From assembly GCA_903813345.2 (NCBI GenBank), contig CAIIXF020000010.1:33533425-33597424 (forward strand): a stretch of 64,000 nucleotides of DNA, in the 5' to 3' direction. Position 1 is the stretch's first letter, and each line of letters starts with the position of its first letter. The position numbers and the translations under genes were made by a program. Below the pieces are notes generated by a model, which was not told where the DNA came from, did not search any database, and saw only the letters and a program-made list of their open reading frames with translations. This stretch comes from Owenia fusiformis. Its lineage: Eukaryota > Annelida > Polychaeta > Sabellida > Oweniidae. This document shows, in pieces, positions 1 to 10,160 of the stretch.

Positions 1-86
1 GGGCAAAGAATCATATGATGCTGGATCGAGTCTTTGACATTCATATCACATATATTGCAAAAACCGTTCACTTGGCCCCATCACTC

Positions 87-92
87 CTTATT
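87..92. repeat. Left target-site duplication CTTATT
   Basis: Six bases directly outside the left terminal repeat, identical to 20584-20589. They fix the left boundary of the Polinton at base 93. Confidence 0.93.
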
Positions 93-432
93 ACTACTTA
101 GAGTGTGGATATAGACGCACAATAGACGGATTAAGCGGCTTAATCCTTCTTAATCTCCCACTAATCTCCGGCTTAGGGTTAATCCACGCGTAAAAAACTG
201 GGCCGAACAATGGAACGGGATTATAGCGTGGTGGATTTCGGGGAGGGGGTGCGAAATTTAGGGCGTTTCCCCGGGGGTGGGGGTAGGGAGGGCGGCTACG
301 CGGGGTGGGGTGCCGGCCGGGACCTAGACGTACTCTTCACGCCGAGACGTTCGGCGCAAACGCCGCCGACGTAGGCCCGACCGTTTTCGAGTTACGCTCC
401 GTAGGCGAGGGGCTCTTAAAACGGATTACGAT
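93..432 (+). repeat. Left terminal inverted repeat of the Polinton
   Basis: Matches the reverse complement of 20244-20583 without an indel: base 305 pairs with 20371, both 212 bases in. Identity stops after the GGATTACGAT at 423-432, with weak similarity beyond. The repeat is unusually GC- and CpG-rich (around 240-400) compared with the AT-rich interior. A short ORF runs through it on both copies but is a by-product of the repeat. Confidence 0.95.
128..146. promoter_or_regulatory. Perfect palindrome in the Polinton end (candidate integrase or end-binding site)
   Basis: GGATTAAGCGGCTTAATCC has two 9-base arms around a central G, 35 bases from the element end, and is repeated at 20530-20548 in the other TIR. 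A symmetric site this close to both termini is a plausible binding site for integrase or another end-recognition protein; the role is inference. Confidence 0.45.
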
Positions 433-1455
433 CAATTTTTCGCCGCACGTCTTAGTATTTCGGCTAAGAGAGGGAGGGGAAAGGGGGGGGAGGTTAAAGA
501 AATACATCGGAATGGCTATTATTTTCCAATTTTCATATTTTTTTAATATGTGACCGTCCTCTTCTTTCCCAACGTCGACATCATTCTTGTTATGATATTT
601 TTGATACTCTATCTTTAAATATAGCATATATTGCAGACTGTGGATGTATTGCAACTATTTGCAGGCTAAAATTATGCTTGTTTGGATAGCACGCGAACTT
701 TTTGGTGTAAACTGTGAAAGTTCGAGATATTGTACATTTGTCGTGAGATTAAATACTGAGGGCAATCGCACTTTATTTTTAGATGGTTCTTGTAAGTAAT
801 AAGCCGTATACATTAATGTAAAACGCTAAGATCTCGTGTTTGTTTGTGTGTGTTCCCTGAGATAAAATACGTGCATGCTAAAATACATCCAATGTACTCT
901 GCGTTGTAGGTATTACGCCAACGTCCGTGTCAATTGTAATCGTACAGAAATGGAAATAATCTGACCCCGATCCATCAGAAGAAATGGCGTACATTGACAA
1001 TTATACATATTGATCTTCCTACAGTCGTAACTATTAATATATTACAGATATGTTATTCCTAGGTTTAAAGGTCGCAAATTCTATCAAAAAATTGTAGACC
1101 TGAACAAGTAAACCCCTTTGTAAATTTAACAATCGTATTAAGAATCAAAGTAGGTTACGATTGAAGGTTAATTTATCCAATATTTCAGGAATTCTCATAT
1201 ACATGTATCTGGGGCAGTGTAAACGCTAAATGTATTTTTGACACATTTCTTTTTTATAAATTTAATTTTGATGTTGCTCTGTTTTACATAGATTAATACA
1301 TAGAAATATCAAAGATTTACATAGAAGGCATATTTGAGTCTCATTATTTTAATACATCTATTTTCATTGGAAAGAAAATGACAACTGATCATCTATTAAA
1401 GACCAACGAACGCTAATGATAGCGCATACAATTCAGTTCACGGGAGCACAGAACT
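433..1455. other. Non-coding stretch inside the Polinton
   Basis: AT-rich sequence with stops in all frames. I see no gene, exon or repeat that I can support. Confidence 0.5.
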
Positions 1456-1689
1456 TTAATGAGGATCCATGATGGAATAGAATGTTTTCTTTGCTTTGAC
1501 CAGCAATAATTTGTCCAGATTTACTGTCGTGATAGATAGTTGATTAACAATAGAGCACACGAACAATGATAGTTCGGTTCCTGGATTTTTACTATAATTG
1601 ATTGTTGTGCTTTGATTAGAAATAATTTGTCCCAGATACATAATCACGATAGAGGTACCACATATTATAATGATTTGATGCCAAGACAT
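1456..1689 (-). CDS. Possible small membrane protein, 77 aa
   Basis: The ORF starts at an ATG and opens with a strongly hydrophobic segment (WHQIIIICGTSIVIMYLGQI) that could be a signal peptide or membrane anchor, followed by a polar, Asn/Thr-containing part. It could be an exon of another spliced surface-protein gene in this cargo region, because a motif around 1500-1530 (aataatttgtccagat) recurs at 1620-1640, hinting at local duplication. I recognise no family. It may equally be a chance ORF in AT-rich DNA. Confidence 0.22.
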   Translation of the reverse strand: MSWHQIIIICGTSIVIMYLGQIISNQSTTINYSKNPGTELSLFVCSIVNQLSITTVNLDKLLLVKAKKTFYSIMDPH

Positions 1690-2250
1690 ATTTATATTTA
1701 TGACTTACGTATACTATATAATCAATGTTAATTAATAGCTGACGAAAATTGTGATTGTATAATAAATAATGAAAATAAAATAAATAAATGAAAAAACTCG
1801 CAATGTTCATTATACAAAATATGGTGTACTTTTAAAAACTAGGGCATCATTTTGAAACCCAAAGCTGAGTATTCACCAAGGTGGTCTAGAAAACATTTGA
1901 TTGCCTAAGTCAAATGTTACTCGTAATTCATGAATATATTAACTTATCCTTTATATAAATGGAATATGGGTTTGGTTAAATAGAATTGTATTTCTGGTAT
2001 GTCATTTAAATAAAGTAGAGAATATATCTAATTAAGCATTTTGTAACCTCAAATGGTTTTTCTATTTCGGAGTTCGAGGTATTAACGTATCAACGTATTG
2101 AATAAAAAGATTTACATGTGATATAAATTCCATCCATTTCTCCCAAATGGAATTGTAACTCTGTTTTGTCATTCTAAAGGATGTTGAAAATTATATCTTA
2201 TTACCACATATTTGGAACTTCACAATGCACAACAACTGCAGAATAGAGAT

Positions 2251-2543
2251 TAAAGATTATTTCATAATTCCCTTTATTTCTCAATTTCGGAATACTGTAA
2301 AGAAATCAATGAATGCGAAAATATTCTTCAATTGGAAGGCGTTAAAATCGTAAATGGAAATTGTGTGTTTTATCACTTATCTACTCGAAGTAAGTGTCAA
2401 ACTAACCGTCTTTTTTCTTTTACCCTATTGATACGTGATTTTTTTTAATTACTAAAAAAGGGTCCTTTTGAATGCCCTGTTTTCTACTTTGTAATAGCTT
2501 TTACAGGTAAAACAACTACAGAACAACTTGCAACTGCTCCTAG
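2251..2543 (+). pseudogene. Relic third copy of the eight-cysteine membrane-protein gene
   Basis: The frame ending at 2389 holds C-x5-C-x15-C with the motif C-x-N-I-L-Q and a GNC ending. This is the same spacing as the second half of the cysteine domain at 7763-7997 (C47-x5-C53-x15-C69, CANIIQ, GGNC). A good donor follows (GAA|GTAAGT at 2389/2390, phase 1, the same phase as both intact paralogues). The next exon, 2507-2543, lies between TTTTACAG and GTAAAG and adds a Thr-rich stretch (KTTTEQLATAP). The N-terminal half cannot be recovered: a TAA interrupts just upstream and the other frame carries only one matching cysteine. No transmembrane exon follows before the opposite-strand gene at 2720. 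It is either a decayed copy or a gene whose 5' exon I could not find. Confidence 0.6.
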
Positions 2544-2719
2544 GTAAAGTGCATTGTTAGTTCAAACAGCTTAATAGCTTAATGTTTAGGCCTTGATGCG
2601 CTCGCTGTGCGACTACCTTAATTGTTTAAAGGTGAAACAATAAGTGTACATGATTCGAAGATCATCATGGACCAGTGTAAAAAATATATTTAAGTTTTGA
2701 GAAACAAACTGGATGAACA

Positions 2720-4077
2720 TTATTTCCGCTGATATAGATTCCCGATGTTGTTTGTTGTTGTGGGGTTTGCGATGGTGCTTGTTGTTGTTGTGGGGGAAGG
2801 ATGTGGTTGCGAGGATGATGGTTGCTGGAGTCTCTGCTGTTGTGGTGGAGGTGATGGTGGCTGCTGAGGATGAGATTGGCTTTGTTGTTGTAGTTGTTGT
2901 TCTAGTAGACGTCGTTGTTGAAGTTGTAGTTGTTGTTGTTGAAGCAGACGAGATTTCAGTTTGTTATCATCCGTGACATTGGGAACAGATGGAGACTAAA
3001 ATGAAAGTAATTTCATGTTTAAATAAAACAGCGCTAAATAGATATATTATTTTTAAACATATATTTACAGCTGGCTCGTCTAGTCTAAAAGCTAATAGCA
3101 TAGGTATCACAATAAATTTTCGGAAAAAGTTAATTCAAAGGATTATTGAATGTAAACTTACATCATTATAATACACATATCCTCCTGAAACATGTGGTTG
3201 AAGCGAAAAGTTGCCTGATAGCATTTCCTGAAAAAATAAAAAGTATTATAGCAAATGCATATAAAGGAAATTAATCAGTATATTATACACTAATAGTGTC
3301 ATAAAAATACTTTTTTCAAGTATACTTACAATTGTTTCGGCAGTGACTGGATAATCTGCACGGTGGCTATGGTATGCTGTACTATCGTAGATCTAAAATA
3401 AAATGAAAATGCTTGATGTGTGCACATTTAATTTTAGAGAACATAATCAAACTATGTATTGTACTGACTTAACTATAAATTAGTTCCATGAAATAATATT
3501 TTTTAATAATATGAGCTACTGACAAATGCAAGGTGGAGAGGGGCTGAATAATTTTTCAAGTATTAGTATTTGCATAATATGTAACCAATCTCTTTTATAT
3601 TCATTAGACTCGTTTGCAGTATCCTAAGGTTTTAAATGAATTTTGGTAAGCCATTGCTGAGATAAGGCTAATCATAAATGATTTACTCCAGCATTTGTAA
3701 ATAACTGAATCATATATATTTAATAATAACGCATATTTTATTAAAATTAACATACTATGGCACATTCCGGTTCTTCATCGATATCCATGTTGTTATTGTC
3801 TTGCATTGCAACTGAAATATGAAGTAAATTATATTAAAGTGAACGAAAGGAATAATACAAAACATGCTAACATATTTTTGTCATTGCTAAAAAAATTTAA
3901 CATAAACAAATTGACAGCTTAAATAAAATTTTAAAAAGTTTTGGAGTTCTTTTTTGCATTGATTTGCTTTAAGAATCAAAACAAAGCAATGTGCTTGACA
4001 TTAACCTTATTTGTTTAAAATGATTAAATTGGTCATAACTTACATTTTCCAATGGCTATCCTTTTCCAATTATATAT
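2720..4077 (-). CDS. Spliced gene with Gln/Pro-rich C-terminal tail (5' end not found)
   Basis: Five exons chain in one frame on the minus strand: 4077-4044 (weak acceptor), 3811-3756, 3392-3330, 3227-3162 and 2995-2720. All donors are GTAAG or GTATG and most acceptors are TTTCAG or TTTTAG. Phases agree at each junction (1,0,0,0) and the chain ends at TAA 2720-2722. The peptide begins with a basic stretch (NWKRIAIGK), then an acidic part (MDIDEEPEC), tyrosine-containing segments (IYDSTAYHS, GGYVYYND) and a 91-residue last exon rich in Gln, Pro and Thr. This looks like the cytoplasmic tail of a surface receptor. No membrane segment or start codon was found upstream, so it is a 3' fragment of a gene or a gene with undetected 5' exons. 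The family is not recognised. Confidence 0.55.
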
Positions 4078-4293
4078 CTTTTAATCCTAGTAATTTTTTA
4101 ATTCAGTGTATAATATTCATTGAGATATGTTAAGTCTTAAGTGTACAACATACTTGTGAGGGAAGCTTATGTTCTAAAGCCTAAACCAATCAGTAAGTTT
4201 CAACCAAAAGTGTTATAAACGTTTGGACCAGCATTCTACAAAGGAATTAAAATGATTCAAAAGTTCGACAAAGAAAACAAACGCAATAACCAA

Positions 4294-4609
4294 GATGCGA
4301 GTAGAAAAAAACTTGATTTACGTCATTAAAAATTCAAAATTCAATCAAAGTAATATCATATTTGAAATCTACATGTAAAATTACATGTAGATCTGTGGTT
4401 TTAAAAAGTGTTTATCAACTTTGAAAAATTAATTTTCTTCGAAAATGTGACTTCTAGCTCGGGGAGATTCCCCATAGACCTCGTGATATAAAATTATAAA
4501 AAAAATGATATCTTTTCTTTTAGTTGACAGATAATATTTTGCTTTATTGGACATATTTTCATTAGTATAAGTATCAGACACATAAGGGTTACATGAAAAT
4601 TGAGCCACT
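4294..4609 (-). repeat. Internal ~310-bp repeat, copy 1 (inverted partner of 9388-9698)
   Basis: The reverse complement aligns end to end with 9388-9698, from a 'tggctcaattttcatgtaaccc'-type start to 'ttctactcgcat', with scattered substitutions and small gaps. It lies about 1 kb downstream of the minus-strand membrane gene (stop 5619), as copy 2 lies about 0.6 kb downstream of its plus-strand paralogue. Most simply, it was part of the block duplicated with the genes. Confidence 0.8.
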
Positions 4610-5618
4610 AAAATTGATCTGGGTATTTGAAAGCAAAATCATTTCAAAACTCTGCCGATTGTTGAATACGGAATATGAAAAGTTCCAATCAGAAAATAGA
4701 AAAAATGTTCTTACTGCTGAATACACTTTAAACATCAAAATGATTAATGTGAATGTTAATGTTCGGACAAAGAAAAATGTACAATCGTTATTTTTTTTCC
4801 TTTTTTATTTTGATGTTTTGACTGATTTATTTGTGTGAACATTTCTACTGGATTTCTACCTAGTTTTGAGTTGAGGATTTTTGTTTTGATATATCGTTTT
4901 CTTTATTTGAGGTTTTCAACATTTGCTTTGCCATTTTATTTTCTCTGTTCGATGTGTCGAAATTTGTTATATTCCTTTTTAATGGATGCTTTGTTCATTG
5001 GATTTTCGTTTAAGGAAAATTCTTTGAAGTAGTGAAAGAAGAGAAATTTGAAAGTTAGAACTGAATAACTAAATGTGGAAACTGAAAGGTCGAAAAAAAG
5101 TCAGAAGGGAGGGGGAAGGACTAATAAATTGAAGAGAAGATTGGTTTTACTTCTGCATTTTCCTGCCCACTGTTCTTAGTTTATATTTAGTTTTAAGTAG
5201 TGATAGAACGAAAACACGTCGTGTAACATGAAAAAAAAAATTTTTATTTGAAAAAATCAGCTAGTACTATCCATTTCTGTTCTCTCTATATCATAAACAA
5301 GCTAAAATCACAGCCTAAGCGTCTTTATATTCCTCTTAAAAACTTTAAGTAGTTTTGCCTTTTATATTACAGTATGTGCAGCTTTGTACATCTCACAGTC
5401 TCAGATGATTTTAGAAGTGTCATTTAACGTTATATTTACATGGATCAGATCAGATCTAGCGTTATCATATATTATGTCGTCTCACTACAGATCTACAGTT
5501 CGGATACTAGAGACTAAAGACTAGAGTACTTCCACTAAATATATGATCTACGTCTTCTCATTACAGTCAGCTCCTGGTACAGTGTGTCATTACAGACCTA
5601 CAGTTCAGTTACCAGTTA
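4610..5618. other. AT-rich spacer downstream of the minus-strand membrane gene
   Basis: Open frames at 4593-5032 are hydrophobic, Phe/Leu-rich translations of T-rich DNA with no splice or domain support. Nothing else is visible; poly(A)-signal-like AATAAA/AATAAT strings are common here by base composition. Confidence 0.4.
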
Positions 5619-7058
5619 CTATTCTAGTACTTCCTTCAATACAGTTTCTGAATCTTCCCGTTCGACCTCTGCATCGGAATCCTCCCGTTCAGCTCCTGCA
5701 ATTATAGAAACGTAATTGATATGATAATAATATAGTTCCTGAAGTTATGGTGATGTGGATAGAATACTTTTGCAACTATTGTCAACGTACTATCGTTCGG
5801 ATCTTAAGTACATCATGTCAGCGGGAATTAAAGGCGAAGATGACAGCACTTAACAAGGCAGCTGTGGTACATTGCACCTAAGACCGATTTATAACTTTGT
5901 TTATACCTGAATTGAACACATAATGATTTATTTATTTTTTAAAAAGTAACTGTAGATGAAATGTATATACCTGGCGTAGCTATCTTCTCCAATCTAGATC
6001 TGACTCTTGACCTGGTTCTGTGAGCTAAAGGCTCCTCTGGGGGCGAATCGGAATCAGAGCTTGTTATCGAAAGCGGCGCTGAAGAATGATGAGAGGAATC
6101 GGAATTTACAGAATTCATCTCTACGTCCTCGACTTGATTTTCAGCTGCTTTTCGGAACTTTCCTCTTAACCATATTAACAATCCTACAGTTACAAAATTA
6201 ACCAAAAATAAGAAGTGAATACAATTAGACCAAAGTAAAAGCTTATGTATATTGTTCTTTTGAGCTCTCATATTCTCATTATGTAGATGTATTTTACTGA
6301 ACAATGTTTATCCCTTAAATATATTCTATATTTTAACGTTTGGAGAACCTATCTACTTTACCTGTGATAGTGGCTAACAACCCTGTGCTGGGTAAAGCAA
6401 TTTGTATCGTCAAGAGTAGCACAGATTCCTCATCCGAAGTGTCCGAAACCCCTCCCCCTCGTTGAATTATTGAAGTCGTCGTCGTATATGGGGATGCGGA
6501 AACTGTAAAGTGACGTATTTGTTACTGATTACGGGACTTAAATAAACAACTACCCTATCAATATGATGATAATAAGATTCAAATCTCTTCACATATGTTA
6601 AATCGGAATTCACCTGTGTTTAACACTGATGATAAATAGCACCAGTTCGATTTATATTGTACGATATTATTAACAGGAAATATGAAGATAATTACTATTG
6701 TCGATGGTGTCTTTGTAATTCTAGTAAAACTTGACCCTTTATCTCGTCAATATGTTATAGATTAATTAAGTGAGGTGAACGAATTGCATGATCGCCCTGT
6801 ATGCCGGTATCTAGGTTTAAAAAATGCTTAAAGTACACATATGTAAATACCTGTCGCGCAGTTTCCAAGATACACTTGTCCCAGCACAAATGTGCAATAT
6901 CTAGATGGGTGACAGAAGGCCCCGAAGCTCGCGGTTCCCTTCTTTCCCCAACATTTGCAGGCATTTCCGCATATCACAGTCGGTTCGCAAACACATTGTA
7001 ATCCATAAGAAACACTCAGGCTCAAGATTATACCCAAAACAATCCCTAACAAAGACAT
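5619..7058 (-). CDS. Type I membrane protein with eight-cysteine ectodomain (212 aa, 4 exons), paralogue A
   Basis: Exons on the minus strand are 7058-6851, 6502-6362, 6183-5971 and 5695-5619. Every junction is GT-AG and phase 1, and the chain ends at TAG 5619-5621. Exon 1 starts at an ATG and encodes a signal peptide (about residues 1-19), then Cys at 22, 24, 30, 34, 36, 49, 55 and 67. Exon 2 gives a short Ser/Thr stalk (PYTTTTS) and the start of a transmembrane segment. Exon 3 finishes it (LLIWLRGKF) and begins a Ser/Asp/Glu-rich tail. Exon 4 is acidic (EREDSDAEVEREDSE). The cysteine spacing C-x-C-x5-C-x3-C-x-C-x12-C-x5-C matches the plus-strand neighbour at 7763, with which it is head to head. 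The family is unknown. Candidate roles (cargo captured from a host, virion envelope or attachment protein, immune decoy) are speculation. Confidence 0.75.
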
Positions 7059-7762
7059 GTTCTTAGGTCGTACGATGCTCTCCTTATGACAAAATATTGG
7101 AGGAAACCTTACTTGTCACCAGGGATTCGGGGATGGGCAAAATTATTACGCAATGTGAATCTTGCCCAAGGGTTATCTTGATGCCTTCGAAGCGGGTCGA
7201 TTGTGTTCCGGGCAAGATGAAACGTTTTAATTCGAAAACAAACATTGATAGAGACAACGCGACGCCTTTACAGATTCGGAGATTGCAAACTTCTAAGGCT
7301 ATAGCATTCACGGTACCTGGATGAGGTCTCTGGTGCAAGATGTTTAAACTTGTTACACCGTGTCTGCTATATGCCAGGGGCATTGATTAATTGTAAAATG
7401 TTTTGTGTATGTATTTTGTGTATTTATTTAAGTGTAAATAGGGAAAGAAGAAGTTGAAAATATATAGAGAGCTTACATGCATAGATCTGCGTTTTGTTGG
7501 TTCGACACTACTTATTACATTATCATACCTTAAAGTGATGATTATTAATCATGTGTATAAAATCTTAACGGAAACGTGAGGAATCATAAGAGCCTGAAAT
7601 ACATGGGCTCTCATTCAACTTCCAATCGCTAATTTTCAATCTGTCCGATTATTAATTTATCTACAATCAATCCAACAATGCAATGTAAAATTAGTACACA
7701 ATAGTAGGCTAACACTTTAGTAGATCAACACAGTATCAGAAGTCCAAGAAAGACACAATAAT
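7059..7762. promoter_or_regulatory. Divergent intergenic region between the two membrane genes
   Basis: About 700 bp separate the two start codons and must hold both promoters. I see no clear TATA box at the expected distance from either start. A plus-strand ORF (7097-7324) and minus-strand ORF (7084-7383) overlap here without supporting features. Confidence 0.4.
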
Positions 7763-8785
7763 ATGGAAAACGTAGTGTTTACGATTGTCTTGGGTTCATT
7801 GTTTGTGGTAGCGGCAATGGGTGAGAAATGCATATGCAACAATAAATCATGTGATTCTTGTGACTGTACATATTATCCCGATGGAGGAATTATTGCGACT
7901 TGTTTACAAATAGAGGAATGCGCGAACATTATTCAGTCAAACTCGCTTGAGATTATCGGTGGAAACTGCCTCATTGATTATATGACGACAACTTCAGGTA
8001 ATTTCATCATGGTAATGATCATTTAAAAGAGAAGGGGAAATGGGAGAGGGGGGGAGGAGAATCCTTCACAATATAACTTATCAATTTTAACTAAATTCTA
8101 AGTTACAGTTACACAGAGAGAGAGATGTGTCTTTATCTTTTTGAATGTTAAATTTCAAAATAATGTAGTGTTCAGCAGATGTTATCGAGTTCGTTGTACA
8201 TATTCTTTCTTTGTTCTCATAGGTGAAATAAACGTAAATTACAGCGTTACTACTGAACAAAACCAGGACGCCACGTCTGATTACACCCTATATAGCGTCA
8301 CGGGCTTCACGGGTGGGGAGGATGCAACTACGGTGGGTTTTACTTCGTCGGCTCGAGTGACTGCAAACGGTAACTGTTGCACAAACTCCCCAAATATGTC
8401 AACTGACAATGCAAACGGATTAACATCTACCCGCATAAATATCCTGACTAATGCTACTATAATTGAAGGTTCCAACAGTCCAATGTATTTATCTTCAACC
8501 CAGGAAGCGTATTCCCTCCATTATAATGGGACAAGTGCGAATGTAATAACGACCCAATCGCTTCAACTGCCAATTGCAATTGGAATATCCGTTGGAATTG
8601 TCGTTGTTGGACTTATTATCTTGGCTATATCGTGCATTTTTCACCCAAAATTACGCAAGCTGTGGAGTCGTAATTCTAACGTTCTCCATGTAGGTGAAAA
8701 TAATGAAGTGGGATTGGGGACCATGCCAAGCTCTGATAGGAGTACGCAGCAAGTGGGACTTTATGTTTATGAAACGAGTTTTTAA
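7763..8785 (+). CDS. Type I membrane protein with eight-cysteine ectodomain (265 aa, 2 exons), paralogue B
   Basis: Exon 1 is 7763-7997 (ATG; donor CAG|GTAATT) and exon 2 is 8223-8785 (acceptor TTCTCATAG). The junction is phase 1, as in paralogue A. Exon 1 has a signal peptide (about residues 1-20) and Cys at 23, 25, 30, 33, 35, 47, 53 and 69. Exon 2 is a long Ser/Thr-rich stalk with several N-glycosylation sequons (NYS, NMS, NAT, NGT), then a transmembrane helix (about IAIGISVGIVVVGLIILAI), a basic stop-transfer (HPKLRKLW) and a short tail ending YVYETSF. It sits inside the Polinton and is clearly related to the opposite-strand gene at 5619-7058, though stalk and tail differ. I recognise no named family. 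A receptor-like or virion-surface role is inference. Confidence 0.8.
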
Positions 8786-9387
8786 GCTGAAGTTGATTTG
8801 TTTTTTCACCAAACTATAAAGAATGCATTGACGTTTCAGAAATGTATCATAACCAAAGAGCCCTCGATATTTGAGATATATTACATTTTGACTTAAAATA
8901 TATTATGACATACGATTTCTACTGCATCTCCATATTATATTTTCCAGTACACTTCAATTCAATTAACACTATAATTTACGCGATGTAATGTATATGAATC
9001 AGAGTCAATGAATAAATTCGTATATTTACTGTATTGAATTGTTGTAATTTGATCGTGTCTTTTATAATAAACGTTTTGGTTAATAAAAAAGAAAGAAAAT
9101 AATCTGCCTCGTGTGTGAGTTTTGTTCTTAGACCTAGACTTCCTCTCTATCTCTTAAAATGATAATCAAATATCCATTAACTCAACGTGATATCAGTAAC
9201 AGTAGGACAGTACAAGTAGTAAATCTATATAATCTTATGTCCATGATTACGGGCATTGGTGACAACAATCAATAACGCAGATGCGAGTAGTTAGTTACCA
9301 GATTCACCACCAGGTGGCTCGTTCGGGTCAGATAGCATGGCGGGTATAGTAGAATGTTCCCTTTAACTTAAATAACATCTATTTGCG
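8786..9387. other. 3' region of paralogue B
   Basis: Non-coding. Candidate poly(A) signals AATAAA near 9009 and AATAAA at about 9065 follow the stop codon at 8783-8785. Confidence 0.4.
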
Positions 9388-9698
9388 TGGTTCAATTTTC
9401 ATATAACCCTTATGTATCTGATAGTTATGCAAATTAAAATATGTCCAGTAAAAGAAAATGTTATCTGCCCAATACAAGAGAAGATAATTCACTTTTTGTG
9501 ATTTTCTAACATGGGGTCTATGGGGAATCAACCCGAACAAGAAGTCACATTTTCAAAAAAATTAAATTTTCAAAGTTGATAGACAATTTTCGAAACCATA
9601 TTTCTAGATGTACATTTACATACAGATTTCAAATATGACATCGCTTTGACTGAATTTTGAATATTAATGACGTAAATCAAGATTATTTCTACTCGCAT
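9388..9698 (+). repeat. Internal ~310-bp repeat, copy 2 (inverted partner of 4294-4609)
   Basis: See 4294-4609. It ends at 'tttctactcgcat'; a short related fragment (cagatgcgagtag) also occurs near 9280, so the block may have been rearranged more than once. Confidence 0.8.
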
Positions 9699-10160
9699 GT
9701 AGTCTATTGGTGGTGGAGCCGTATAGCATCCATAGAGACACGAGAACTATGGAAATCACCACAAGACCGGCTAGCAAAGAATATAGAGTTGTATTTGACA
9801 AACGCGTGCTGTTACCGGACTTTTCATCCAGGTCTTATGGCACAGTTGATATTTGATAACCATGTTGAACTAACAAAACCAGGACTTTTACACAACAAAA
9901 TCTATGTAGTATATTTATCATTCTACAATCTTCTACATGTAGTCGGAAAGAAAATATATACAACATATACGTTAATTGATTATGTATCCAAACACAGCAA
10001 TAACAACATGTTTATACAATAGACAATATATTAAATGATACCATAAAAAATCATTGTTTTTTATGTTTTTTGATCAGTTTCAAATAAAATAAGATTTATA
10101 CACATTCTCACCCTTGCTTAAAACGTAATTGATGGTTTCGTAACATAACTGTTTCATTTT
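9699..10160. other. Spacer between cargo and core gene block
   Basis: An open frame crosses this stretch (to 10022) but has no ATG near its start and no recognisable domain; part of it lies in the repeat. I see no supported gene. Confidence 0.4.

Noticed and set aside
305-553. ORF in the left TIR, mirrored at 20371-20186
   Set aside because: Same frame in both TIR copies because the repeat is identical; it diverges exactly where the TIR ends, and its composition reflects CpG-rich repeat DNA.
2713-2976. Plus-strand ORF rich in Val/Leu
   Set aside because: It is the antisense of the CAA-rich Gln tail exon of the minus-strand gene, which has splice and stop support.
4593-5032. Two short plus-strand ORFs
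   Set aside because: T-rich hydrophobic translations, partly within the inverted repeat; no splice or family support.
7084-7383. Overlapping ORFs between the two membrane genes
   Set aside because: Opposite-strand shadows of each other with no signal peptide, domain or splice support.
9657-10022. 121-codon open frame
   Set aside because: Opens with TTG, not ATG, inside the 310-bp repeat; the first Met is near residue 60 and no domain is visible.
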